Source of the DNA: a virus
DNA length: 59,936 nt
Reading direction: 5' to 3' (one strand)
IMG/VR virus record: IMGVR_UViG_3300006735_005664
Span: 1 to 59,936 of that record
A program made the position numbers and the translations under genes. The notes beneath the pieces are model-generated. The model saw only the letters and a program-made list of their open reading frames with translations. It was not told the origin of the DNA and did no database searches. Positions 9,661 to 20,500 of this stretch are shown here, one piece after another; the stretch's first letter is position 1; each line of letters starts with the position of its first letter.

Positions 9661-10946
9661 TGCATGAGAATTTAGATAAAGATTTTTTAAAAGGTGATGA
9701 CTGGGATACAGCATGGACAGAAGATGATGATGGTAATTCTATTAAAGATCATAACTGGAAGTATAAAAGTGCTGTAGATAAAATCAAAAGTGATCATGGT
9801 TATGAAGGAGAAGCATTTACTCAAGATGAGGTTGTTCAAATGGAAGATTTTTATAAGACCATGAATGCTATGGGTAATGATGATCAATATAAAAGTTTAT
9901 TAGAAGGAACTCAATTTTATGATTCAGGAACAGGTGATCAAAGAATGGGTGAAGATTATGATTCTTCAGGATATTATGGAAATGATTTTGTTGGATTTGG
10001 TGTTAATACACAATTTGAAGAAGAAGGAGATGGTCCACCTCCAACAATAAATGCTCCAGAACCAAATGATCCAGATTTTTGGCTGCAAGATAAATTAGGA
10101 ATAGCTAATGCTGTTGCAAATAAGTTCGGCTTAAAGAAACGTTATCCAGTTGGAGTAACATATCAAGAGAATTTAATAGAACCTTTATATCAAGATCCAG
10201 GAAGAGCAATAGCTGCTATTGGAGAACAAGCAGCAATTGCAGCTAATTCAGCATCTACATTTGCAGGCCCTCAAAGAGCAGCTGCAGTACAAGCTAAAGC
10301 ACAAGGTGTTGCCGCAGAGCAGATAGCAGATACATTAGCTAAAGTTGATAATCAAAATCAAAAGATTGCATCTGAAACTAATATGAGAAATGCAGAAATT
10401 AAATGGAAAACACAAGATGCAAATAAAAAAGAATTAAAAGAACTGTATAATAATACAAACCTTACAGAAGAAAACTATGATAATCAGTTAAGAGCTGCTA
10501 ATGAAGTTATTACAAAAAGAATGCAAGAGGCTTACACTAACAGAGCTAACACTGATAATCTTAATAAGTTATATCCTCAATTTGATATTGATCCATCAAC
10601 AGGAGGTCTGATAAATATAACAGATCCAAAAGCTTTCTATGCTCATTTAAATAAAGATCAATCTGAATTTGATAAAAGATTAAACAAATTAAATAAATTA
10701 GATGAAAAAGGTTGGATTCCTGAAGATGGTATAGATGATAAGACAATACAACTATTATTAAAGAGTGAAGGTCAAAATCCTAGTTCAGATATGGAAAATT
10801 CAATCATGTCAGGTGGCTATCAAAATCCTGCTGCTTTTACTAATACTTTTGATCAACAGAATATATCAAGATATGGTTCTGAATATAAACCTTTTGCATT
10901 ACAAAGAAAAAAAAGAAGACTTAAAAATGTACCGGATGTATTTTAA
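9660..10946 (+). CDS. Virion protein, downstream half of a possible frameshift pair
   Basis: A 428-residue unknown protein. The N-terminal 100 residues are acidic with short helices. A central Ala- and Gln-rich stretch near 180-230 (GRAIAAIGEQAAIAANSAS and following) predicts a long helix or coiled coil, and the C-terminus is very basic. The Ala-rich helix is typical of ejected or internal virion proteins, which is an inference. The ATG overlaps the upstream TAA by one base, and no independent ribosome-binding site is evident. Translation through coupling or -1 frameshifting from the preceding gene is likely. Confidence 0.8.
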   Translation: MHENLDKDFLKGDDWDTAWTEDDDGNSIKDHNWKYKSAVDKIKSDHGYEGEAFTQDEVVQMEDFYKTMNAMGNDDQYKSLLEGTQFYDSGTGDQRMGEDYDSSGYYGNDFVGFGVNTQFEEEGDGPPPTINAPEPNDPDFWLQDKLGIANAVANKFGLKKRYPVGVTYQENLIEPLYQDPGRAIAAIGEQAAIAANSASTFAGPQRAAAVQAKAQGVAAEQIADTLAKVDNQNQKIASETNMRNAEIKWKTQDANKKELKELYNNTNLTEENYDNQLRAANEVITKRMQEAYTNRANTDNLNKLYPQFDIDPSTGGLINITDPKAFYAHLNKDQSEFDKRLNKLNKLDEKGWIPEDGIDDKTIQLLLKSEGQNPSSDMENSIMSGGYQNPAAFTNTFDQQNISRYGSEYKPFALQRKKRRLKNVPDVF

Positions 10947-11008
10947 TACACCTTAAAAGTGTAGCATTATTAGTTTTAAAACTTAAAAAATTTTATTATT
11001 TTTGATAT

Positions 11009-14000
11009 ATGGCCAGTTATTTACCAAATCACCAAGGATACATACCGCAGTTGCAGACGTTTACGCCTGACTATAAGTTCTTATCTAATGTTCTTCAGCA
11101 AAGGCAAAATAGGTATGATCAAAATTATAATGCTATAAATAACCTATATGGCCAAGTAGTATATGCTCCATTAACTAGAGATGACAATAAAGAAAAAAGA
11201 GATCAGTATGCAAATGATATAAGCAACTCTTTAAAACAAGTTTCTGGTTTAGATCTTTCCTTACAGCAAAATGTTGAAACAGCAAAAGCTTTATTTAAAC
11301 CTTTTTATGATGATGAAGAGTTGGTTCAAGATATGTTTAGAACTAGAAGATATCAAGAAGAATCACAAAATATGATGGAGATGAAAAACTCTAACATTAA
11401 AAAAAGAAGAGATAACTATTGGACTTATGGTGATAGATTTTTACAAATGAATATGGAAAAGTTTAAAACTCTTTCAGCTGATGAAGCATATAATTTACCT
11501 ATGCCTGAGTATGTAGAAAATCCTAATCTATTTGAAGAAGGTCAAAGATTATTAAGTGATCCTAATCTTGATGGAGATACTAGTGATGCTATGAAAATAG
11601 AGTATACAGATACATCAGGAGACTTTATAGTTACGTATGAGAACGGAAGAGCAATGACTAATTTTCCATACATTGATGAAAATGGTGTACAACGTTATAA
11701 AAATTGGGGAACAGAATGGTTAGCACAAGCTCTTCAAGATGATCCTAAAGTACAAAGAGGTTACTATGTAATGGGACAAGTTGTTGCAGAAGATTGGATT
11801 CAATCTAATTTAGAAGAGTATGGAGGTAACCGTTTTGCAGCTCAAAAAGCATGGGATGATAAAATTATAAAAGAATCTGTAGATGCACAAATAATAAAAT
11901 TATCAGAAACAGAAACTGCTTTGTTAGCTGCATCATTATCTGCTGAAAGTTGGGAAGAATATAAAAAAACTAATGGTATTGTAGAAGGAACAGCAGAAGC
12001 TAAATTATTAGATAGAAAAAAATATGAACTTCAATTAGCTCAAGATGCTAATAAAAGATTAATTGATAGAATAGAAAATCAAAAATCTCCAACTGATGAT
12101 CCAGAAGGATATCATCAAAAAGCTTTAGTATCATTTATGTCTATGCAGATAGGTGAGCAAATGGATGCTGCTGCTACAAAGTATGCACAGGGTACTTCTA
12201 AAGTAGAGTATGAAGTAAATGAACCTAAGCTTCAAGAAAAAAAACATTTATTTGAAAAAGGAATGCAAGAAGCTAAACAAGCATTTGAATGGGATAAAAT
12301 GATGCAAGAGCATCAAAATAAATTAGAACAAATAGCTGCTGAAGGAGGAAAGGGAAAAGGTGATAATAAAACAGGTAAAGGAAGTCAAGCAGATATGATA
12401 TCTGGCATGCTTGATGATATAGTAATGTCAGGTAATCTTAATCTTATTGGTCCACCAACACAAGAAAATCCTGAACAACTTTCTTCAGGATGGGAAGCTT
12501 TATATTCAAGTTATGAAGGAACAAAAAAAATGAAGTGGGCTCAAATAAGTTTATTATATAATAATATAAAACTTGCACAAGATCAACTAAGTGGTGGAGC
12601 TGGTGCAGGATCATTTCAAGTTATAGATGGTGGTAAAAAAGTAACAAAAAGTTTAGAAGAAGCTATGATGTTTCTTTTACAACCTGAAAATTCTGATGAA
12701 TTAGATAGAATTTATTCACAAATTCAAAAATGGACTAATGAAACAGATGAAGTTGAAACAGAAAATGGAATGGTTACTTTACAAAGATTTGCTCAAGGTG
12801 ATCCTGGATGGAATATGTATGTTGGAGATGATCCTAATACTAAAGAATTAGAAGGTACACCACTAAGAGTTTTACTTGCTGCTAATGAAACAGATATAAT
12901 GGGTAATACACTTATGTTACCAGAAATATCAAAACAGTTTAAAACAGATATTCAAAAAAGTTATAGGTATTTAAAACAAAATCAACCAACTAGTGAATAT
13001 TCTATTAATGCTAAAAATGGATATGCAGATAGAGTTGCACCAACAGCTGTATGGGAAGGTATGAGATGGGGTTTTACATGGGGTGATTTATATGCTCCAG
13101 AAGATGCAACAAGACAAGATGGTTCTTCACATTGGGATTGGATGGAGAAAGAGTTTAAAGCTCGTAATTTACTTAAACCAGATGACCAATTAACAGCTGA
13201 AGAATTAAAAATGTCTATAAGAGAAAGAATCATGAATACTCCATTAGATTATATGGTAGATAAGGATTATAGAAACTTTCAAATGTTAAGTTTACAAGGT
13301 CTTTCTACTGGTGGTAAAGATGAAAGTGGATGGTATCATGATAATAATGCTGAACAACGTACAAAAGAATATCTTAATAAATATTTTTGGGATGATGTTG
13401 ATGGTGCAAAACAACAAAAATTCTTTAGTGGTTGGAATAGTGGTAGAGGAGAAGTTTGGAATTTTGATAAAAGTAAAGGTTGGTACTTTGATTCTATAAA
13501 AGCTCAAAATCTAATTAATGAACATATGGTTAATATGGATAAAGAATTAAATAATTTATGGAGTGATGATAAAGCAATGCTAAAAGAAAAAGGTGTACCT
13601 CATCCAACTGTAGTACAAGATGTATATAATTTAGATGTAGATGATGCAGGATCAGGATTAATAGTATATCCAGTTAGTAATACTAATTTTGACACAAGAG
13701 AACCATCTGAATCAGCAATGGATAATTTTACAGCTGCTATACAAGCATTTAAAGCTGAAGATGCAATAGCAACTATAATTGGTGGTGATTGGAGTACAAA
13801 ATTTCCTGAAGAAACTATAGATGATCCTATGGCAAAACAAGCACTATCTCTTTTATTTGGTCAAGTACAAACAGGATTAAATAGTGACTTAGAGAGTAAT
13901 CAAACAAATTTTTTAATGAGCTGGACACAAGCAGGTGGTGGTGAAGGTTCTAGAACTGATGCAGATGGTGATGGTGTAGATGAGTATCATTCTCTTTATA

Positions 14001-14515
14001 CATTTGATTTAACAGACTCTGGTATACTTGATAAACTTAAAACTATAGAAGGTCCTGGGTATCAAGATGGAGAATTAAAAGATAAGATTAAATTTGAAGA
14101 ATCTGATCTTTATAAATCTAAAAAAATATCAATGCTTGTAGATCAAGAATTTGATAAAATACATAATAATAAAAATCTTATTAATAATAAACCAGATGGA
14201 TTAACATTGCTTGTAAATGAAATGGGCACCTATACACCAGACAAGATTCCAGGAGGGGGAACACTTACTGTATATAAAGATGATGCTGGTAATTTTAGAA
14301 TGAAAGTAGAAAGTCAAGGATTCAATCCTGTTACAGGAAACATAGAATGGGATCCAGGTTTAATAACTAACAGAATTATTGACCCTCAAATGATTTCTGC
14401 TGAGGTTGCACAACAACAATTTGATTTTCAAACTTTATCAATAGCAAATAGTTATATGCAAAACCAATGGAAAGAATTAAAAAAAGAAGAAGCTAACAAT
14501 GCAGAAAACCAATAA
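11009..14515 (+). CDS. Large virion protein of unknown function (1,168 aa)
   Basis: The first gene after a 62-base AT-rich gap, ending two bases before the giant polymerase gene. No known domain is recognised. The N-terminal 130 residues are rich in Tyr, Asn and Gln (NVLQQRQNRYDQNYNAINN), which suggests an assembly or oligomerisation helix. The centre (about 400-450) has a charged Lys/Glu helix followed by a Gly/Lys-rich flexible segment, and an EF-hand-like DADGDGVDE loop lies near residue 990. There is no signal peptide or membrane span. Position and size suggest an internal capsid or tail cargo protein delivered with the neighbouring giant polypeptides. Confidence 0.85.
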   Translation: MASYLPNHQGYIPQLQTFTPDYKFLSNVLQQRQNRYDQNYNAINNLYGQVVYAPLTRDDNKEKRDQYANDISNSLKQVSGLDLSLQQNVETAKALFKPFYDDEELVQDMFRTRRYQEESQNMMEMKNSNIKKRRDNYWTYGDRFLQMNMEKFKTLSADEAYNLPMPEYVENPNLFEEGQRLLSDPNLDGDTSDAMKIEYTDTSGDFIVTYENGRAMTNFPYIDENGVQRYKNWGTEWLAQALQDDPKVQRGYYVMGQVVAEDWIQSNLEEYGGNRFAAQKAWDDKIIKESVDAQIIKLSETETALLAASLSAESWEEYKKTNGIVEGTAEAKLLDRKKYELQLAQDANKRLIDRIENQKSPTDDPEGYHQKALVSFMSMQIGEQMDAAATKYAQGTSKVEYEVNEPKLQEKKHLFEKGMQEAKQAFEWDKMMQEHQNKLEQIAAEGGKGKGDNKTGKGSQADMISGMLDDIVMSGNLNLIGPPTQENPEQLSSGWEALYSSYEGTKKMKWAQISLLYNNIKLAQDQLSGGAGAGSFQVIDGGKKVTKSLEEAMMFLLQPENSDELDRIYSQIQKWTNETDEVETENGMVTLQRFAQGDPGWNMYVGDDPNTKELEGTPLRVLLAANETDIMGNTLMLPEISKQFKTDIQKSYRYLKQNQPTSEYSINAKNGYADRVAPTAVWEGMRWGFTWGDLYAPEDATRQDGSSHWDWMEKEFKARNLLKPDDQLTAEELKMSIRERIMNTPLDYMVDKDYRNFQMLSLQGLSTGGKDESGWYHDNNAEQRTKEYLNKYFWDDVDGAKQQKFFSGWNSGRGEVWNFDKSKGWYFDSIKAQNLINEHMVNMDKELNNLWSDDKAMLKEKGVPHPTVVQDVYNLDVDDAGSGLIVYPVSNTNFDTREPSESAMDNFTAAIQAFKAEDAIATIIGGDWSTKFPEETIDDPMAKQALSLLFGQVQTGLNSDLESNQTNFLMSWTQAGGGEGSRTDADGDGVDEYHSLYTFDLTDSGILDKLKTIEGPGYQDGELKDKIKFEESDLYKSKKISMLVDQEFDKIHNNKNLINNKPDGLTLLVNEMGTYTPDKIPGGGTLTVYKDDAGNFRMKVESQGFNPVTGNIEWDPGLITNRIIDPQMISAEVAQQQFDFQTLSIANSYMQNQWKELKKEEANNAENQ

Positions 14516-14517
14516 TA

Positions 14518-17500
14518 ATGGCAGAAGAAAAAGAAATAACTAATAATTTGCCTCAACCAATACCTCCCGCAAAAGATGGAGTTAATCAAACTCCTATTGT
14601 TGATGAGACAAATTTTAATATACCTAATTATCCCAAACCACAAGAGTTTGATAGTATAGCAGATTCTATTATACAAGGTGTACAGAATGAAGCTCCTACA
14701 ATAGATGACAATACAAGAGCTGCACTTGAAGCTGCTTCATATGATATTAATAAAGTACTTCCTCAAATAGGAGGATATAAAAAATATTTAAGCCCAGGTC
14801 CTTCTGGACAAGGGTTTAATCCTTGGGAAGCTAGTACAAATAATTTTAATTTAAATACTGTAGAAGGTAGAAGAGCTTTTATGGCAGGTAGTAGTCAAAG
14901 AGCTGCACAAAATTTTCAAGACACAGGTAGAGGAACACCTTCTTCAGGAGCATGGCAAGATCCTGTTGTATTTGGAATGCGGGCTATGAATGCTGATAGA
15001 TATTGGAATCATCCTAAATTTGAAGAAATAGGATATCATCCATTTCAAGATAATGAAAGCTATTATAATACTAATAGTAGTTGGTGGGATGATATGAATA
15101 GATCTAGAGGAGCTTTTAGTACAATGTTTGGTCCTGCTTTTACAAGTAACTGGAGAGCTATTAGAGACTTTTTTCATGGTGATAATTTAGCAATGGACTA
15201 TAAAGGTTCTGAAGCTATGGCAGATGCCATGAGAATAGGATCTTCTAGTAGAGGAGGTATAGGTGGTTTTGCTAATGATCTTTTTATTAACAGTGCATAC
15301 ACTGCTGGTATTATTAGTAGTATGTTTGTTGAAGAAGCAGCTTTAACAATGGGAACAGCTTTTACTGGGGGTGCAACTTCTGGTATACAAGCCCTAAGAA
15401 CTGCTGGTCATATGAAAACACTTTTTAATTTAGGAGATAAAATTAGTGATATGAGTAGAACAGTGGGTAACTATTCAACTGATTTTCTCAGACAAATAGG
15501 CGATGTTGAATATGCTAGAAAATTTTATAACTGGACAAAGGGTAGTACATTCACACCTAGATCAGCTAGATGGTTAGCTAGTCAGCTTGCTCCAGAAACA
15601 TCTTATGCTATGTCTAAAATAAATTCAACTAGAAATACAGTTGAAAATATGGGTAACTTAGCAAAAACAGGAAAGTTATTTGGTGGATTTTATAGAGATG
15701 CAAGAGCTTTAAGTTTAGCTTGGTCTGAATCTAAATTAGAAGGGGGACTCCAAGAACTAGAAAAAAGAGAAGAATACTACATGAGAATGTTAGAGGAGAA
15801 CGGTGGTAATCCTTTATCTCAACAACAATGGGAAGCTTTAGATTATTTAGCAAAAGCAGATGGTCTTAGTACTGCATGGAAAAACTTTCCTATAATATGG
15901 TTAAGTAATAAATTTGTACTAGATGGAGCTTTAAGAGGTTTTAAACCTTTAGGTAGAATGCTAGATGAAACTATGGAAGGTGCAGGTGGTAGAATAATGA
16001 GAGGAGAAGTTAGTGGAAAACAAATGTGGTTTGATGCAGGAACAGGTCTCAAAAGAGTTTGGAATGCTGGATTCAAAGGTAATGCCCGTTTATTTGGAGC
16101 AGCAGCTCTAAGATACTCTACAGCTAATTTTGCTGAAGGTTTTCAAGAATTAGCACAAGAGGGTGTTTCTGCTGGTACAGGACGTTATTATGATGGGTTA
16201 TTTGAAGAAGCATTATCAACATCCATAGATCTTGATATTGCTGCTGTAGAATCTGCTAGAAAGACAAATACATATGAAGATGTAATGAAGGGTATTTCTG
16301 CTGGTTTTCAAGGAGAGTCAGTTAACTTTCATACGTTTATGTCAGGATTTTTAATGGGTGGTATGGTACAACCATTTCAAGCTGTTTTATTTAAACATAT
16401 GCCAAATCTCTATAAAAGAGTTTCAGACCCTAAAGAATTTAAAGCATATCAAAAAGCAAAAGAAAAATACATAACAAATTCTGTTAATACTCTAAATGAA
16501 TTATGGAATGAAAACCCTAGAAAGTATTTTGATATAACAAAGCTAGATGCATTAAATCAAAGATCATTAAATCAAGAAATGTTAAAAGCATCTTATCTAA
16601 ATGATATAATGGCTTTTAAAGATGCTAAAGATCAAGCAATCTTTAGTAAACTATATACAATGATTAAGCTTGGTAAGGGTGCACAATTTTCAGAGCATAT
16701 TAAAAACTTTTTAAATATGACTGATGAAGAATTGTTACAAGCATTTCCAGAAGCAGATGCATCAGTTAAAGATATAAGAAAAAGATTTGAGGGAATGGAT
16801 AAAAAGCTTCTTGATATGCAAGATAAATATCATAAGTTAAATGAAAAATATGTAAATCCATTTGATGAAAATAAATATGAGTTTGGATCTAGAGCTTATG
16901 CTCAAGAAGCTATAAGGCAAATGGCATATGATCATGCCAAAATGATGTTAATGTTTACCAATAACACATATGAAAGATCAGTAGAAAGAATGAATTCAAT
17001 CTATGAAAAACTTTCTGTAGATCCTGTTGTTGATAAAATGGCTGCTAATGATATCAATGCCTTATTAACTAGAGAGGGCATGATGAAAGAGATAAGAATA
17101 TTAGAAGATGAACTAGCAGTTCCTCCTGGTAAAACAGCAAAAAAAGAATATAAAGAAATATATAAACAAAAACAAGAAAAATTAAAGCTTCTAACTGATT
17201 ATAAAAATGTTTTAAATAGTGATAAAAATAAAAATAAAGACGGCACATTTAAAAAAGCTAAACTACCACTTCTTAAAAAAGCTTTTTTAAAGTATGTTAA
17301 TCATATTAAAGACACTTCAAATGGTAAGCTTACAGATAATGATGGAATAGATCAAGCAATTGAAATGATAGTAGATCATAAGATTTTAAACGGAAGACTT
17401 TCTGATTATGATAGAGCTAGAAGAATATTAGATAATCCAGATCATTTAGTTGAAGTTGCTGATAGAGTTGCTAATGCAATGAATAGAGTATGGGAGGCAA

Positions 17501-20500
17501 ATAAAAAAGAATATAAAATATATAAAGACACAAAAGAATTTGTTAATAATCAAGAACGCTCTAAAGTATTAACAGATTTAGCTAAAGAAGGTATTTTTGC
17601 TGATTCAGATCAAGCAATAATCTATCTTAAGTCTGGAGTTGTTCCTGATATATGGTATAGTGAGGATAGTAAAATTACTCCTATGACAGCTTTTGAAAAT
17701 CCTAATGCTTGGAAAACAAAAAATAGAATTTTAAGAAATCATAAAAAAATAAAAGAAGAAGAAGCAAAATCAGATGCTGTAGAAAAACAAAAAGTTAAAA
17801 ATCAAACAGAAGGTGATCAGGGAGATATAACTGATAAGGAGGTTAAAGATGTAAAAGAAGGAAAAAATAAAACTGAAAGAAGTGTATTTCAAGAATTCTT
17901 ATCTACAGATCCTAATACTGAAAAGATATTAGAAAAACAATATGAACAATATGAAGAGCAGTATGATCAGTTAATAACTAAACCTGCTTTTTATGAGTTC
18001 AATGAATGGATTCAAAGAGGTGATGGTGGTGCTCCAGTATTGAGGGCTAGAATGAAGTTGTATAATTTATGGAATGCACAGTCAGCAAAAGCAAAAGCAA
18101 AAGAACCTTTTGAACTTTGGTTAAAACAAAATCAAGGTAGAGCTGATGTTAATAATATTATTACAAATCAAAAATCCGCAAATGGTGAAAGTTTGGTAGC
18201 GGCAGATGTTATGTATGATACAGTGATGAATGAAAAATCAGAACTTCAACATACGTTAGACACAGAAGAAACTCAATTATATATTTTAAAAGATGCAGGA
18301 ATAGCTGTTATAAGAGTGGATGTATTTGATGAAGACACTCAAACTAAATCAAAGTATTTTAGAATAATAACATTAAACGGTAAGGATGCTTATGATGTAT
18401 ATGAGGATTTAGATAAAACTGGAGAGGTAATTAAAAAAACTTATAATAGAAAAACAGATGTAGATAATGCTGCTAAGTTTATCAAAGACAATAAAGTTAA
18501 AGGTGATACTTTTAAATTTGAAATTGCTCCTGGAGAATTTCAAGATCTTACTACTAAACAGCATATATATAAAGATAATAAAAAGTATATAGTACAATCA
18601 AGAAAATCACTAGTTGAAGAACATGGTAATCTATTTGTTACACCACAAGAAGGTGGAGACCCTATAAAGATTAATCCTGGTGAGTTTACTTCAGAAGGGT
18701 GGACTATAGGTGAAACATCAGCAGAAAGAAAAGATAAACCTGTACAGCTGTCAACAACTGAAGATGTTAGTAGCTTGACAAGACTTAGAGTAAATGAACC
18801 TATATCTTTTTATAAGTATATTTCAGATGAACAAGAAGCACAAGGCTACACTTCTGAAGAAGCTATACAAGATTTTGAAGAAACTTTAAAAAGACTTACA
18901 CCTGAAGATAGAAAAAACTTAACATTGAAAATAACAAAAGGTGAAAACTTTGAGGCGGTTATTGAAAATGCACCTGAAGATGCTAAAGGAATACAAAAGC
19001 ATTTTAAAGATTTTCCACAGTTTTATAATCAACAAGAAGATGATTTTTATAAAGCTAATTCTCAACTTAAAAGAGGTGCCTCTAAATTTAATGTAGTATT
19101 AATGTTAAATGACCAACCTATTGGGAGAATGTCATCATTTCATGATGCTGTTTTATTAGATAAAAACGGTGAAAGACTTGATCCTTTAACAATAACTGCT
19201 GATCAAGCAAAAAGATTATTTAGAACAAAAGGTCATGGTAGAGATGCTCACATAACTATTCAAAATAATTATGCATACTCATTAATGATAGAAAAAAAGT
19301 TTGATGATCTTTTAAAAGGAAAAGATACTGCTGATGTAAAAGTTGAAGATCTTAAAGATGATAATATTCATCTTCTTCTAGATCCAGGTAGACCTGCTTA
19401 TGGTAACAGAAAGAAAAAGAAACTATTTACTAAAATAAATGATCTTGATTATTGGGATATAGGGGAATATAAAGGTCAAAAAATATTTTACGTAGTTAAT
19501 CAACAAAGAAGATCTGGTAAAGCTGCTAGAGTAGAATCACCACCTATTACTAATCATCCACAAGAAGAAGCTGATATTCCTGCTTTTGAAAATCTTAGAG
19601 ATGAAGTAGATGCTATAATGGGTAATCAAGGTAAGACATCTTTTGATTACAAATTAAGAATGGGAAGATATATTATGTTTGTTAAGACTCCTAATGGAAC
19701 TATGACTGCTATTGAATTAAAGTCTCCACCCTTAACTGATGCTAAACTAAATGAAATATTTACAGATCTTAAAACTAAATCTGCAGAAATAGCTGACAAT
19801 CATATAGTTAATGAAAATAAAAGTAATGAAAGCTATTCAGATCAAGCAGAAGAAATTGCATATAACTTTGCTGATCAATTAGCATCTGAATTATTTATAG
19901 CTTCAGAAACTGAAGGTCAAAACATATCAATAGAACTTCAACCATACGGAGGAGTTGTTATTAGTGACTATAACACAACAAGTAAGAAACAAAGACATAT
20001 TACTATTTCACGTGGTAAGATGAAACAAATAGCAGACTTAAATGAGTTTATAGAATTTACTAATAAAAAGTGGACTGATGAACATGGTACTGACAACAAA
20101 ATAGAATTAAAAAAAGAATATTTAAGAAAAAATATTCCAAATAATATATCTGTTGAAGACTTTAAATCCGACATGACTGCTAATATACAACCTCATATAA
20201 GATATCAATTAGGTTTAAATCTTGAATATACTGGTGATGTTGAGGCATTAAAAGAAGCTCATGCACAAGCTAAAAAAGATAAGATATTAAAAAAAGAAAA
20301 TGCTGGATCTGTAGAAACAACTACAACAGATAAAAAAGAAATCAAAGAATTAAATAGAGAAACATTTAAAGCAATTGCTGCAAGTCAATTTAGAAGAGTT
20401 CCTGAAGGTATAATCAGAAGTATTGCACAAAAGATAGTAAACAAAGAAGAACTTACTCCACAAGAACAAGCAATAGCTAATTCACCTCAACAAAAAAGTA

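Noticed and set aside
10947-10963. TACAC/GTGTA hairpin after the gene ending at 10946, looked at as a terminator
   Set aside because: Only five base pairs with a seven-base loop and no T-run after it; the next gene is likely on the same transcript.
12982-13233. Minus-strand ORFs inside the giant genes (for example here and at 24498-24869, 42130-42675)
   Set aside because: They are opposite-strand shadows of long coding frames, with low-complexity hydrophobic translations and no plausible start context.
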